From Trueperaceae bacterium (GTDB lineage: Bacteria; Deinococcota; Deinococci; Deinococcales; Trueperaceae): a stretch of 55,547 nucleotides of DNA. Shown one piece after another: positions 24,236 through 34,776 of the stretch. Within the stretch, counting starts at the first letter, position 1. Every line of letters begins with the position of its first letter. The notes below the pieces were generated by a model, which saw nothing but the letters and a program-made list of their open reading frames with translations, made no database searches and had not been told where the DNA came from. A program made the translations under genes and the position numbers. Where the stretch lies: the NCBI GenBank assembly GCA_011389865.1, contig JAABTL010000018.1:1-55547 (forward strand). Direction: 5' to 3'.

Positions 24236-25591
24236 ATGCATCAAGCCTCGCGTAGCTCCGCGCCCGCCGCTCGCCGCCGACACGGTTGGGGCCTTGTCCT
24301 TCGGTGCGCCCTCATCGCGGTCGTGGGCGCCATGGCCTTCGCGGCCGCGCAGCCGGGCCCGAGCCCCGCCGGCTGGATCGCCTACGTCGATGCCGATGGT
24401 CGACCGGCGGTTCGCGACCCGCGTGACGGCGGTCCGCCCGTGGCCTTCGGCGGCGGCCTCGAGCGCGCCCAGTTCCCGGTGTGGTCCAGCGACGGCAACC
24501 GCCTCGCCGTCATCGTCGGGGACATCGCCGGCGGGCGTGTGGACCTGATCGACGTGGCGCGTGGCGACGCTCCGACCACCATCTATCGACCGTCGGGACG
24601 CTCGCCGATCTACCTCGCCTGGTCGCCCGACGACCGCACGCTCGCCGTGTTGGCCAACCGCGCGGGCGGCGGGCTGGCGCTCGACCTCGTCGACGTTTCG
24701 CGCGCCCTGAACGGCGAACCCGATGCGGTCCGTGCCTTCGCGCAGGGCGCGCCGTTCTACTGGTCGTGGTCGCGCACCGGCCGCTCGCTGCTGGTGCACG
24801 TCGACGTCATGGGACCGACGCGGCTGGCCGGCGTGACCGGCATCGACGCCTTCGAGGTGCGGCGCCCGCTGCCCGACCCGGGCGCGTTCCAGTCGCCGGC
24901 CTTCTCGGCATCCGAGCGCTACGTGGCGTACGCGACGCTCACCGCCGGTGGCGAGCGCAGGGTGGTCGTGGCACCCAACCCCGAACTCCCCGCGGCCGGG
25001 CTCTTCACCCGCACGCTGCCGCACCGGGGCCAGGCCGCGCTGGCGTGGCGACCCGGGAGCGAACAGCTGGCCGTCCAGAGCGCAGCGGTGCCGGCCCCCC
25101 ACGCCTACGGCCCCGTCGACCTGCTCGACGTCGCGACCGGCGAGGTGACGCGCCTGACCGACGACCCGGTGGTCGCCTCCTGGTGGTCGCCCGACGGGCG
25201 CTGGCTGGCGACGCTCTCGCCCGTGGGCGGCGGCGGCGACCGCACGGTCCAGGCGTCGGCCGGCGCCGGGACGACGGGCGCCGGCGCGGCGCAGCTGGTG
25301 GATCAGCGCGTGCAACGCGGCAACCTCCTGCTGTCGCTCAAGGTCGTCGACGCCGATACGCTGCAGACATGGGTTCTGGGGGCCTTCGTGCCCTCGCCGA
25401 CGTTCGCCGGGCAGTACCTGCCGTTCTTCGACCAGTACGCCCGCTCGCACCGCCTGTGGTCGCCCGACTCGGACGCGCTGGTGATGCCCGCCGTCGACGA
25501 GGACGGCGCGGTGCAGGTGGTGGTGTTCGGCGTCGACGGCGACGTCACCCCGCTCGGGCCCGGCGACATGCCGGCGTGGAACGTGCGCTGA
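24236..25591 (+). CDS. Secreted TolB/WD40-like beta-propeller protein
   Basis: The 451-aa protein has a long basic N-terminus and a signal segment (VLRCALIAVVGAMAFAAAQ), then repeated propeller blades with the TolB-type SPDxR hallmark: PVWSSDGNRLAVI, LAWSPDDRTLAVL, ASWWSPDGRWLATL and RLWSPDSDALVMP. At least five blades can be picked out. No catalytic motif is seen, so it is likely a periplasmic or surface protein-interaction scaffold. No tol/pal genes lie nearby. Confidence 0.75.
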   Translation: MHQASRSSAPAARRRHGWGLVLRCALIAVVGAMAFAAAQPGPSPAGWIAYVDADGRPAVRDPRDGGPPVAFGGGLERAQFPVWSSDGNRLAVIVGDIAGGRVDLIDVARGDAPTTIYRPSGRSPIYLAWSPDDRTLAVLANRAGGGLALDLVDVSRALNGEPDAVRAFAQGAPFYWSWSRTGRSLLVHVDVMGPTRLAGVTGIDAFEVRRPLPDPGAFQSPAFSASERYVAYATLTAGGERRVVVAPNPELPAAGLFTRTLPHRGQAALAWRPGSEQLAVQSAAVPAPHAYGPVDLLDVATGEVTRLTDDPVVASWWSPDGRWLATLSPVGGGGDRTVQASAGAGTTGAGAAQLVDQRVQRGNLLLSLKVVDADTLQTWVLGAFVPSPTFAGQYLPFFDQYARSHRLWSPDSDALVMPAVDEDGAVQVVVFGVDGDVTPLGPGDMPAWNVR

Positions 25592-25616
25592 GCGCTCGCG
25601 CGGCGGCTTGCCGCGC

Positions 25617-25622
25617 TAGGAT
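25617..25622 (+). promoter_or_regulatory. -10 element for the leaderless amidase gene
   Basis: TAGGAT ends 6 nt before the ATG at 25629; no Shine-Dalgarno. Confidence 0.55.
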
Positions 25623-25628
25623 CCGCGC

Positions 25629-26963
25629 ATGCGTGAGTGGCTGCTGGGGTCCGCCTCCGCGATGGCGCGTTCGGTTGCCAGGGGCGAGATCGGCGCCGAG
25701 GAGCTGCTGGATGCCCAGCTCGCTCGCCTGGCCGAAGTCGACGCGCTCGTGCACGCCGTCGTCCACCTCGACGACGATGGCGCGCGACGGGCGGCGCGCG
25801 CGGCCGACGCCCAGCGCGCGGCGCGCCGGCCGCTCGCGCCCCTGCACGGGGTGCCGATCACCGTCAAGGACTGGATCGACGTGCGGGGCCTCCCGTGCAG
25901 CGGTGGCGAGGTCGCGCGGTTGGGTCGCATCGCCCCCGCCGACGCCACCGCGGTCGCGCGGTTGCGGGCGGCGGGGGCGATCGTGCTCGGCAAGACGAAC
26001 GTCGGCGAGCGAAGCGAGGCGTTCGGCGCGACGCTCAACCCGCACGATCCGACCCGGACCCCCACTGGGAGCAGTTCCGGCGAGGCGGCGCTGGTGGCGG
26101 CCGCAGGCTCCGCCTTGGGCCTCGGCTCGGATTCGGGCGGCTCGTTGCGGCAGCCGGCTCACGCCTGCGGCTGCGTCGCGCTGCGGCCCACGACCGGGCG
26201 GGTCCCGTTGACCGGCCACGTACCCGTCATCACGCCCATGCTCGACCCGCGAACCGTGATCGGCCCGATCGCCCGGCGCGTGGAGGACCTGGCCCTCGCG
26301 CTACGGCTGCTCGAGGGGCCCGACCACGTCGATCCCAGCGTCGTGCCGATGCCGCTCGGCGATCCCACCGAGGTCGACCTGCGCGGCCTGCGCATCGCGT
26401 GGTGGGACGAGCAGCCGGACTGCGATCCGACGCCGGAGACGCGCCGCACGGTGGCCACCGCCGCGGGCTGGCTCGCGGCCGCGGGCGCGACCGTCGTGGC
26501 CACGCGCCCCGCCGGCCTCGAGCGCGTCTACCCCCTCACGCGCGCGTACTGGTCCCTGCCGGAGTCGGACGACGCCGAGGCCTGGGTGCCCACGGCGACC
26601 ACCGACCTCGACGGCGCCGCCGCTCTCGACGGCGCTGCCGTCCAGCGGTTCCGGTTCGAGTGGGACGTCTTCCGCCGAGACATGGCCCGCTTCATGGGGT
26701 CCTTCGACGCGGTGCTGACGCCTACGGCCGCGTGGCCGGCGGTCCGCCACGGCGAGCCCACCGGGTCGATCGCGCCGACCCTGACCTTCAGCCTGACCGG
26801 GCAGCCGGCGGCCGTGGTGCCCTGCGGCCGCGACGAGGATGGTATGCCGATCGGCGTCCAGGTAGCGGCCCGCGTCGGCCGCGATGACGTCGCGCTCGCG
26901 GTGGCGGCGGCGCTCGAGGCGGCGGGCGGCGGTTGGTGGTTGCCGGCGGGCGTGACCGCCTGA
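25629..26963 (+). CDS. Amidase signature family enzyme
   Basis: The 444-aa cytoplasmic amidase has the Ser-cisSer-Lys triad: Lys in HGVPITVKDWID (about residue 79), the Gly/Ser-rich core PTGSSSGEAALVAAAGSALGLG, and the nucleophile Ser in SDSGGSLRQPAHACG. The family includes GatA, but no gatB or gatC lies nearby and the C-terminus differs, so a catabolic amide hydrolase is likelier. The substrate is unknown. It ends 5 bp before the convergent aguB. Confidence 0.85.
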   Translation: MREWLLGSASAMARSVARGEIGAEELLDAQLARLAEVDALVHAVVHLDDDGARRAARAADAQRAARRPLAPLHGVPITVKDWIDVRGLPCSGGEVARLGRIAPADATAVARLRAAGAIVLGKTNVGERSEAFGATLNPHDPTRTPTGSSSGEAALVAAAGSALGLGSDSGGSLRQPAHACGCVALRPTTGRVPLTGHVPVITPMLDPRTVIGPIARRVEDLALALRLLEGPDHVDPSVVPMPLGDPTEVDLRGLRIAWWDEQPDCDPTPETRRTVATAAGWLAAAGATVVATRPAGLERVYPLTRAYWSLPESDDAEAWVPTATTDLDGAAALDGAAVQRFRFEWDVFRRDMARFMGSFDAVLTPTAAWPAVRHGEPTGSIAPTLTFSLTGQPAAVVPCGRDEDGMPIGVQVAARVGRDDVALAVAAALEAAGGGWWLPAGVTA

Positions 26964-26968
26964 CGGCG

Positions 26969-27932
<964 letters not shown>

Positions 27933-27940
<8 letters not shown>

Positions 27941-28997
27941 CGGCGACCTCCCCCGCGGGCTGCTGCTGCGTCACGCAGTGCCAGGCGCCGCCGCCGGTGA
28001 CCAGCGCACGGGCCGGGAGCCCGATCACCTCGCGGTCCGCGAAGAGCGGGCGCAGGATCTCGAGGGCGCGGCCGTCGTGGACGTCGCCGTAGGTCGGCAC
28101 GATGACGACGCCGTTCGCCACGTACCAGTTGGCGTAGCTGGCCGCCAGGCGGCGACCGTCGAACTCGAGCCGGGCCTTGGGCAGCGGCAGTTCGACGACG
28201 CGGTAGGGCTGGCCGTCGGGATCCGTGAGCTCGCGCAGCGCCGCCAGGTTGCGCTGCATGGGCGCGAAGTTGGCGTCGCCCTCGTCGTCGGTGACGGCGC
28301 AGACGATCGTGCGGTCGCCGGCGAAGCGGACGATCGTGTCGACGTGGCCGTCGGTGTGGTCGCCCTCGAGGCCCTCGTCGAGCCAGATCACGTGGCGCAC
28401 GCCGAGGCCGGCGCGCAGGAGCGCCTCGGTGTCCGCTTCGTCGAGCTGGGGGTTGCGCGTATCCGTCAGCATGCACGAGCGCGTGGTGATGAGCATGCCC
28501 TCGTCGTCGACCTCGATCGCGCCGCCCTCGAGGACGAAGTCGAAGGCGAAGCGGCGCATGCCGAGGTCGCGGGCGACCGCCTCCGGCACGCGGTCATCGT
28601 GGGCGAAGGCGTACTTGCCGCCCCAGGCGTTGAAGCGCCAGTCGGTCAGGGCGACGCGTGCGTAGCCGTCGACGACGAAGGTGGGCCCGTTGTCGCGGAA
28701 CCAGGCGTCGTCCAGCGGCACCCGGTGGAAGCGGACGCGGGCCAGGTCGGCAGCCGCTGCTCCGAGGCGCCGGCGGGCGTCGTCCTCGGCCTCCTCGTCG
28801 CGGACGTTGACGACCACCGGCTCGAAGCGCGCCAGCGTCGCGATCAGCCCAGTGAACTCCGCGCGCACGGCGCCGAGCTGACCCTCCCACAGGTCGTCGT
28901 TCGACGGCCACGAGGTCCAGGTGGCGGCGTGCGGGCCCCACTCGGCGGGCATGCGGAAGCCGAGGTCGGCGGGGGTGGGGTGGTCGAGGTGCAGCAT
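27933..28997 (-). CDS. aguA: Agmatine deiminase
   Basis: The 354-aa enzyme converts agmatine to N-carbamoylputrescine and ammonia. The start at 28997 has CCAGGAG upstream. Guanidino-deiminase motifs are MPAEWGPHAATWTSWP near the N-terminus, DDAWFRDNGPTFVV, GLEGDHTDGHVD with the catalytic His/Asp, and the nucleophile Cys in GGGAWHCVTQQQP at the C-terminus. It is the first gene of the aguA-aguB pair. Confidence 0.94.
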
Positions 28998-29044
28998 CGT
29001 GGGTCTCCTGGAGCGCCGGACGCGACGCCCGAGCTCGGAACCTG

Positions 29045-29050
29045 ACGGTA
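29045..29050 (-). promoter_or_regulatory. Candidate -10 for aguAB
   Basis: TACCGT on the minus strand lies about 47 bp upstream of the aguA ATG, leaving a leader that contains the Shine-Dalgarno. No clear -35. Confidence 0.3.
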
Positions 29051-29150
29051 GCACCTGGTTCGCCTCCCCGGCGCCCCGGGCACGGCAATGGTTCGTCGTG
29101 GCATGGCAACGGGCCCCCGAGCTGCGCCCGGCACCCTTGTCGTGCCTGGC

Positions 29151-30008
29151 TCAGCCCTTGACGGCGCCCTGCGTGAGGCCGCTGACGATGTAGCGGTTGA
29201 CGACCAGTGCGAACACGATGATCGGCAGGATGATCAGCGTGCCGTACGCCGCGACGACGCCGTACTGCGCGCCGACGTCGGCGCCGCCGACGAAGCGGGT
29301 GATGCCCACCGTGAGCGGTTGCGCGTCGTAGCCGGCGAGGAAGAAGGCGAACAGGAACTCGTTGTAGCTGATGATGAACGCCAGGATCGCGGCCGCGTTG
29401 AGGCCCGGCAGCACCATCGGCAGGCAGATGCGCCAGAACACGCCGAAGGGGCTGGCGCCGTCGATGACGGCGGCCTCCTCGACCTCGGTCGGGATGCCCG
29501 CGAAGAAGCCGAGCATGAGCCACACGATGAAGGGCATCTGCATGGCCAGGTGCGCAAGCACGACGCCCACCAGCGTGCCCGTGAGGCCGACGCGAGCGAA
29601 GAACAGGTACATGGGCAGCGCCAGCACCACGTACGGCAGGAAACGCGTCGACAGCACGCTGAACACGATCGCGTTGCGTGCGCGCGGAGAGACGAGCTTC
29701 GTGATGCCGTAAGCCATCGGCGTGCACACGACCAGCACCACGAACAACGCGCTGAAAGAGATGATCATGCTGTTGCGCAAGAAATGGAGGTAGTTCCCCT
29801 GGCTGAAGCTGCGTTCGTAGTTCGCCCAGGTGAACCCGTCCAACGACAGCAGCTGAGGGATGCTCTGGAAGAGAGACGAGTCCTTGAGCGAACCCAGAAG
29901 CATGACGATCACCGGCAGGACGCAGATGGCCATCCAGCCGATCAGGAACAGGTACCGCAACGCGAGTCCACCGTGCTCGGCCATACGCGGGAATCGAGGC
30001 GCGGTCAC
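29151..30008 (-). CDS. Sugar ABC transporter permease, MalG-like
   Basis: The 285-aa inner-membrane permease of a carbohydrate importer has GTG start 3 bp after the partner permease. About six helices are visible, and the EAA loop reads EEAAVIDGASPFGVFWRICLPMVLPGL. It is the last gene of a three-gene transport operon (binding protein, MalF-like, MalG-like). No ATPase is encoded in the island, so a shared MsmX/UgpC-type ATPase elsewhere is expected. Confidence 0.92.
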   Translation of the reverse strand: MTAPRFPRMAEHGGLALRYLFLIGWMAICVLPVIVMLLGSLKDSSLFQSIPQLLSLDGFTWANYERSFSQGNYLHFLRNSMIISFSALFVVLVVCTPMAYGITKLVSPRARNAIVFSVLSTRFLPYVVLALPMYLFFARVGLTGTLVGVVLAHLAMQMPFIVWLMLGFFAGIPTEVEEAAVIDGASPFGVFWRICLPMVLPGLNAAAILAFIISYNEFLFAFFLAGYDAQPLTVGITRFVGGADVGAQYGVVAAYGTLIILPIIVFALVVNRYIVSGLTQGAVKG

Positions 30009-30011
30009 GGC

Positions 30012-30902
30012 TCAGTTCCCCAGGTCGCCGAGACGGGCGACGCGCATGTACACGAGCGACAGTATGGAGACGATGATCAGCATCGTGAACGAGATCGCGT
30101 TGGCTACGCCCATGTCGGAGTTCGAGATGCCCTCGTTGTAGACGAGCAGACTGAGCACGTTCGTCGTTCTGCCGGGACCTCCGCCGGTGAGTGCGAATAC
30201 GGTATCGAACTCGCGAAACGCCGAGGTCAGCTGGATGAGCGCGACGAACCCGATGTGGTAGCGGATCAGGGGGAGCTTGATCAGCGCAAGCGCGCGCCAC
30301 CCGCCCGCGCCGTCGACCTCAGCGGACTCGAGGAGCTCCTCCGGGACGGTGGCCAGGGCCGCGTAGAAGATCAGCACCGCCAGCGGCGTGAGGCGCCAAG
30401 CGTTCGTGACGATCGTCGCCCACATGGCGGTGTCCTGCGAGATCAACCACATGGGCCCGTCCGCACCGAAGAGCCCGAGCACGAAATTCACGAGGCCGTA
30501 CTCGGGCTCCCACACGTAGAGCCGCCCCATCATGCCCACGACCACCTGGGTGGCGACGAAGGGCACGAGGTAGAACGCCATGAAGAAGCGGGCAGCGGAG
30601 GTGCCACGGATGCCGCGCGTGCTCATCACGCTCGCCACCGCCAGCCCGGCGATCACGGAGAGGATGGTACAGCCGACGGAGAACACGAGGGTCGAGCGCA
30701 CCGACAGGTGGAACAGCGGGTCCTGCAGAAGTCTGGCATAGTTGTCCAGGCCCACGAACACCTGGTCGTGCATGCGGTACATGCGCAGCCGGTGGAGGCT
30801 GATCCAGAACGCCTGCACGACGGGTACCCCCAGGACGACCCCCCCGGCGATGACGCCGGGGAGGATGAAAGCCCAAGGGTTGAAGTGGCGGCGGCTCGAC
30901 AC
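30012..30902 (-). CDS. Sugar ABC transporter permease, MalF/UgpA-like
   Basis: This 296-aa permease has GTG start 7 bp downstream of the binding-protein gene. It has a short N-terminus, six helices, and the EAA loop ELLESAEVDGAGGWRALALIKLPLI. GGGPGRTTNVLSLLVYN is typical of the UgpA/MalF family. It pairs with the downstream MalG-like permease to form the membrane channel. Confidence 0.92.
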   Translation of the reverse strand: MSSRRHFNPWAFILPGVIAGGVVLGVPVVQAFWISLHRLRMYRMHDQVFVGLDNYARLLQDPLFHLSVRSTLVFSVGCTILSVIAGLAVASVMSTRGIRGTSAARFFMAFYLVPFVATQVVVGMMGRLYVWEPEYGLVNFVLGLFGADGPMWLISQDTAMWATIVTNAWRLTPLAVLIFYAALATVPEELLESAEVDGAGGWRALALIKLPLIRYHIGFVALIQLTSAFREFDTVFALTGGGPGRTTNVLSLLVYNEGISNSDMGVANAISFTMLIIVSILSLVYMRVARLGDLGN

Positions 30903-30909
30903 GCGTGCC

Positions 30910-32268
30910 TCAGCGGAAGCCGGACTCGGTGAAGATCCGCTCCATCGCGTCGGCCCAGCGGTTCTGCGCCTGTTCGGGGGTCATGACGTCGAAGAGGACG
31001 TCCGCCGCGAACTCGCCCGCCGGGTTGTACATGGCGGCGCCGTACTCGGCCACGTGCTGCCGCGGGAAGCCGTACGCCATCTGCTCCTGGAACACCGGCA
31101 GGAAGGTGTCGTAGAAGTCGTACGAGCCGAGCACTTCGGGGTCGGTGAACTGCTCCGAGCGCGCGAACATGGCGGTGCGGAGGTTGAACTCGGCCGCCTG
31201 CTCTTCGAGCAGCCACTGGATGAACTTGAACGCCTCCGCCTTGTTGGGCGTGTCGAAGATCAGCATGCCGCCGCCGCCGATGAACGACCGGCCGATCGGC
31301 AGGTCCTTGCGGTTGCCCGGCCACTGCGGCAGAACCGCGTAGCCGATGTTGCCGGCCGTGGGGGCGTCGCCGCCGTCGATCGTGAGGACGCCCTCGGGCC
31401 AGAGCTCGGCGGTCGCCAAGCGGCCCTCTGCGAAGAACGAGAGATGCTCGAGGAAGTCCCACGTCTGCGCCTGCGGCGGGAAGGTGTCTTCGACCAACTT
31501 CTTCCAGTATGCGACGCCTTCGAGCAGGATCGGGTCGCGGAGGTCGCTGGTGTACGTGTCGTCCCAGCCGTCGAGGCCGAGGGAGTACACGATCGCGAGG
31601 AACGCGCGTGCCATGCCGCCCGGCGGCTTGATCGACGCCGAGTAGCCGAACAGCGGCTGCGTGAGGGTCTCGCCCGCGACCGTGGCGCCGGCCGGGCGGG
31701 TGAAGAACACGGCGATGTCGTAGAGCTCTTCCCAGGTGTTGGGCGCGACCAGCGGCCGGCCGTACTCCTCCTGGAACGCAGCCTGCTCGTCCGGGTGCTG
31801 GAACCAGTCCAGGCGGTAGGCGTAGATCGGCGTCTGCGGGTTGCGCGCGATCGCAACGATCTCACCGGGCCTCAGGATCGGGCTGATCATGTGGGATTCG
31901 ATGACCGACTGCGAGTACTGATCGATGTCGAACCCGAACTCCTCGATCAGGTCGTCGAGGCCCGCGACCTTCTCATGGTAGTAGCCGAACCAACCGGGGC
32001 TGTGGTAGCCCATGTCGTAGTAGTTCGTGTTGGCCTGCGCCTCGAGCTGCATCTTCTGCCACAGCTGGGTGGGCGGCAGGACCTCCATGAGGATCTCCAC
32101 GCCGGTCAGCTCCTCGTAGAGGGGGATGAAGTACTCCTCGAGGGCCTCGACGTGCGGGCCGGGGTGCTCGGCGAGACGCAGGGTGGTCTGCGCGTGCGCT
32201 GATGCCAGCAGGCCGAAGACGACCGCCAGGGACAACGCGAGGGACCAAAGTCGATGATTACGCAACAT
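30910..32268 (-). CDS. Carbohydrate ABC transporter substrate-binding protein (family 1)
   Basis: The 452-aa secreted protein starts at ATG 32268 with GGAGGTAAGC upstream and a signal peptide ending near AHAQT. It shows family 1 markers: TLRLAEHPGPHVEALEEYF, NTWEELYDIAVFF in the hinge region, and PNKAEAFKFIQWLLEEQAA. There is no lipobox. The ligand is probably a sugar or polyol, given the adjoining aldolase and kinases, but it cannot be read from sequence. First gene of the transport operon, divergent from the aldolase. Confidence 0.9.
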   Translation of the reverse strand: MLRNHRLWSLALSLAVVFGLLASAHAQTTLRLAEHPGPHVEALEEYFIPLYEELTGVEILMEVLPPTQLWQKMQLEAQANTNYYDMGYHSPGWFGYYHEKVAGLDDLIEEFGFDIDQYSQSVIESHMISPILRPGEIVAIARNPQTPIYAYRLDWFQHPDEQAAFQEEYGRPLVAPNTWEELYDIAVFFTRPAGATVAGETLTQPLFGYSASIKPPGGMARAFLAIVYSLGLDGWDDTYTSDLRDPILLEGVAYWKKLVEDTFPPQAQTWDFLEHLSFFAEGRLATAELWPEGVLTIDGGDAPTAGNIGYAVLPQWPGNRKDLPIGRSFIGGGGMLIFDTPNKAEAFKFIQWLLEEQAAEFNLRTAMFARSEQFTDPEVLGSYDFYDTFLPVFQEQMAYGFPRQHVAEYGAAMYNPAGEFAADVLFDVMTPEQAQNRWADAMERIFTESGFR

Positions 32269-32308
32269 GCTTACCTCCAGGAACGCCGCGTTGTGCTCGT
32301 AGTCGTGA

Positions 32309-32329
32309 CGGCACATGAATACAGTGCCG
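32309..32329. promoter_or_regulatory. Candidate operator in the sugar-transporter leader
   Basis: Inverted repeat CGGCAC-N9-GTGCCG lies between the predicted transcription start and the binding-protein start codon, where a repressor could block elongation. No regulator gene is present in the island. Confidence 0.35.
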
Positions 32330-32386
32330 CATCCGTTGTCACCGGTGAACGGCGCACGGTACGAACGCAAGCGTGGTTCGCTAGCG

Positions 32387-32416
32387 ATTGTACGGGTCAA
32401 GGGACCGCCGTGTCCA
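32387..32416 (-). promoter_or_regulatory. Promoter of the sugar ABC transporter operon
   Basis: Minus-strand TGGACA (32416-32411), an 18-bp spacer and TACAAT (32392-32387) form one of the best promoters in the window. It predicts a leader of about 110 nt. Confidence 0.6.
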
Positions 32417-32507
32417 CATTCGCAGGTGCCGTGCAGGTACACATATCCTGCGCCGTTTGGCCACCCAAGCGCGCGATGCCGGCTCCGGCCCGGTTCGAAC
32501 GAAGTGC

Positions 32508-32513
32508 TAGCCT
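32508..32513 (+). promoter_or_regulatory. -10 element for the leaderless aldolase gene
   Basis: TAGCCT ends 6 nt before the ATG at 32520; no Shine-Dalgarno. Confidence 0.55.
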
Positions 32514-32519
32514 CGTTCC

Positions 32520-33782
32520 ATGCCTGAGACCCCAGAGACCCACCGATTGGACACCGATGCCCTCGCGCTCGCGTTGGCCCCAGCCGACGAGCGCGCCGAG
32601 CGAGCGCGCGCCCTCCGTGCCACGGCCGAGGCGATGGGCGTGTGGCCGGCGAGCATTCGCCCCGTGTACGACGCCCTCGCGGAACGCCGGATCGCGCCGT
32701 TGACCGTTCCCGCGATGAACCTGCGCGGCCTGACGTACCCGGTCGCTCGGGCCGCCTGGCGCGCCGCCCTGAAGCTGGAGGCCGCGCCACTGCTGTTCGA
32801 GCTGGCGCCCGTCGAAGCGACGATCGGCGATCAGCCGCTCGCCGAGTACGGCGCCATGGTCTTGGCCGCGGCGGCTCGCGAGGGTCATCGCGGCCCCGTG
32901 TTTCTGCAGGCCGACCACGTCGAGGTCGCCGATGACACGCCCGCCTCGCGCGAGCGCGCCCGCGCCCTTTGCAGTGAGGCCTGGGACGCCGGTTTCCGCC
33001 AGATCGACATCGACGCGGCCGCGCTGACGAAGGACGAGGGAGAACCCGAGGCGCGGCTGGCCGCGAACGCAGCGGCGACCGCCGAGCTAGCGGCGTTCGT
33101 GCACACGCTCGACCCGGAGGTCGTCGTGGGCGGCGAGGTAGGGGAGATCGGCGGTGCCAACACCACGGTCGAGGAGCTGCGCACCTTCCTCGACGGCGTC
33201 CGGGCGCAGTTGGGCTCAGGACCGGGCCGCCTCGGCAAGGTGAGCGTGCAGACCGGCACGCGCCACGGCGGGGTCGTCATGGCGGATGGTCGAATCGGGG
33301 TCATGGACGTAGACTTCGCCGCGGCCGCCGAGTTGGCTCGCGTGGCCACCGACGAGTACGGCCTCCCCGGCATCGTCCAGCATGGCGCCTCGACGCTGAC
33401 GGTCGAACAGTGGGCGCGCCTGCCTGCCGCGGGCGTCCATGAGGTGCATCTTGCCGCGGGCATCCAGAACGTCGTGATGGACGACGCGGCGATGCCGGCG
33501 GCCTTGACCGCGCGCATGCGCGCCGCCCTCGCGCAGCCGATGGCACGCGCCGAACACGGACCCGATGACGCGGAGCGCGAGGACTTGAGCGACGAGCAGC
33601 TGTGGATCGAGAACCGCTGGCACGCCTGGGGGGTGTTCAAGGCCGACCTCTGGACGCTGCCCGAACCCGTCCTGGCTTCGCTGGGTGAGTCGGCGCAAGG
33701 CTGGTTCGAGCGGGCCTTCGCGGCCTTGGGGATCGCCGGCCGCGTCGAGGACGTGGCGCGGTTGTGGCCGCCGGCCCGTTGA
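32520..33782 (+). CDS. Class II (zinc) sugar-phosphate aldolase family protein
   Basis: The 420-aa protein has the metal-binding pattern of class II fructose/tagatose-bisphosphate aldolases: VFLQADHVEV, GEVGEIGG, TGTRHGGVV and GIVQHGAS supply the usual zinc and phosphate contacts. It is longer than FbaA (about 360 aa), with an N-terminal helical extension and a C-terminal tail of about 80 residues. It likely cleaves a ketose phosphate made by the nearby kinases; the exact sugar is unknown. It overlaps the PfkB-type kinase gene. Confidence 0.75.
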   Translation: MPETPETHRLDTDALALALAPADERAERARALRATAEAMGVWPASIRPVYDALAERRIAPLTVPAMNLRGLTYPVARAAWRAALKLEAAPLLFELAPVEATIGDQPLAEYGAMVLAAAAREGHRGPVFLQADHVEVADDTPASRERARALCSEAWDAGFRQIDIDAAALTKDEGEPEARLAANAAATAELAAFVHTLDPEVVVGGEVGEIGGANTTVEELRTFLDGVRAQLGSGPGRLGKVSVQTGTRHGGVVMADGRIGVMDVDFAAAAELARVATDEYGLPGIVQHGASTLTVEQWARLPAAGVHEVHLAAGIQNVVMDDAAMPAALTARMRAALAQPMARAEHGPDDAEREDLSDEQLWIENRWHAWGVFKADLWTLPEPVLASLGESAQGWFERAFAALGIAGRVEDVARLWPPAR

Positions 33783-34693
33783 CGACGGCACCGCCGATCG
33801 TCGGCCTCGGGATGGTCACGATCGACGTGTTGGCCCAAGTGCCTCACCTCCCTGGCCCAGACGAGGTCTTCGAGATCCCTCTCGTCGAGGTGCACGGTGG
33901 CGGACCCGTCGCTAGCGCGATGGCCGCCGCAGCGCGCCTCGGGACGGCGAGCGCCGTGGTCGGGAGCGTGGGCGATGACGCCTGGGGAGATTGGATCGTC
34001 GCCGGGCTGAAGGGCGTCGGTGTCGACACGGCATACCTGGTCCAGCGCGCTGGAGAGGCGTCGCCCCGTTCGGTCGTGCTCGTCGAGGGCGGCACCGGGC
34101 GGCGGTCGATCATGTACAGCACGGGAGGCGCTCTCCGTCTGGCGGTCGACGAGTTGCCGTGGGACTGGCTACGCGAGGCTCGCGTGATCCACCTCGATGG
34201 CGTCCATCCGGCGGCCGCCTTGGCGGCCGCGCGGGCGGCACGCGAGGCTGGGGTGATGGTCTCTTACGACGGCGGTGCGGGGCCCTTCTGGCCCGGTCTG
34301 GACGATCTCCTTCCCCTGGTCGACGTACTCATCGTGGCCAAGGACTTCGCCATGCGCTACACGGGGCACGACGACGTCGCCGACGCGGCACGCGAGTTGG
34401 CACGTTTCGGCGCCAGTCACGTGGTGATCACGGACGGAACCCGGGGCGCTTGGTCGTGGGTGGACGGGGGCGCTTGGCACCAGCCAGCCTTCGCGGTGGA
34501 CGTCGTCGACACGACGGGAGCCGGTGACGCGTTCCATGGTGGCTATCTCCACGCAGTCCTCGCCGGGGAGAATGCAGATCGCTGTCTGCGGTTCGCGAGC
34601 GCCGTGGGCGCGCTGGCCTGCACCCGATTGGGGGGGCGAGCGGGTCTGCCGAGTCGCGATGAGGTGGAGGCCTTCCTCGATCGTCACCGGTGA
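33779..34693 (+). CDS. PfkB-family carbohydrate kinase
   Basis: This ribokinase-like kinase is 304 aa from the TTG at 33779, which overlaps the aldolase stop as TTGA. An in-frame GTG at 33764 (309 aa) is the alternative. The first strand is IVGLGMVTIDVLAQVP, the substrate Gly motif HGGGPVASAMAAAARLG, and the C-terminal signature VVDTTGAGDAFHGGYLHAVL contains the catalytic Asp and anion hole. It probably phosphorylates a sugar or sugar phosphate next to the aldolase step. It is convergent with the FGGY kinase. Confidence 0.88.
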   Translation: MTTAPPIVGLGMVTIDVLAQVPHLPGPDEVFEIPLVEVHGGGPVASAMAAAARLGTASAVVGSVGDDAWGDWIVAGLKGVGVDTAYLVQRAGEASPRSVVLVEGGTGRRSIMYSTGGALRLAVDELPWDWLREARVIHLDGVHPAAALAAARAAREAGVMVSYDGGAGPFWPGLDDLLPLVDVLIVAKDFAMRYTGHDDVADAARELARFGASHVVITDGTRGAWSWVDGGAWHQPAFAVDVVDTTGAGDAFHGGYLHAVLAGENADRCLRFASAVGALACTRLGGRAGLPSRDEVEAFLDRHR

Positions 34694-34776
34694 CCGCGAC
34701 GGCCCTGCGTTGCGGCGCGGCACACCGCGTGCGGTCCGGCGCCGCGAGGCGTTGCGGTCAGCGAGTGCTGCTGCGG

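Noticed and set aside
25629-26963. Calling the amidase GatA
   Set aside because: No gatB or gatC partner is adjacent, and the C-terminal half lacks GatA-specific segments; only the general amidase signature is supported.
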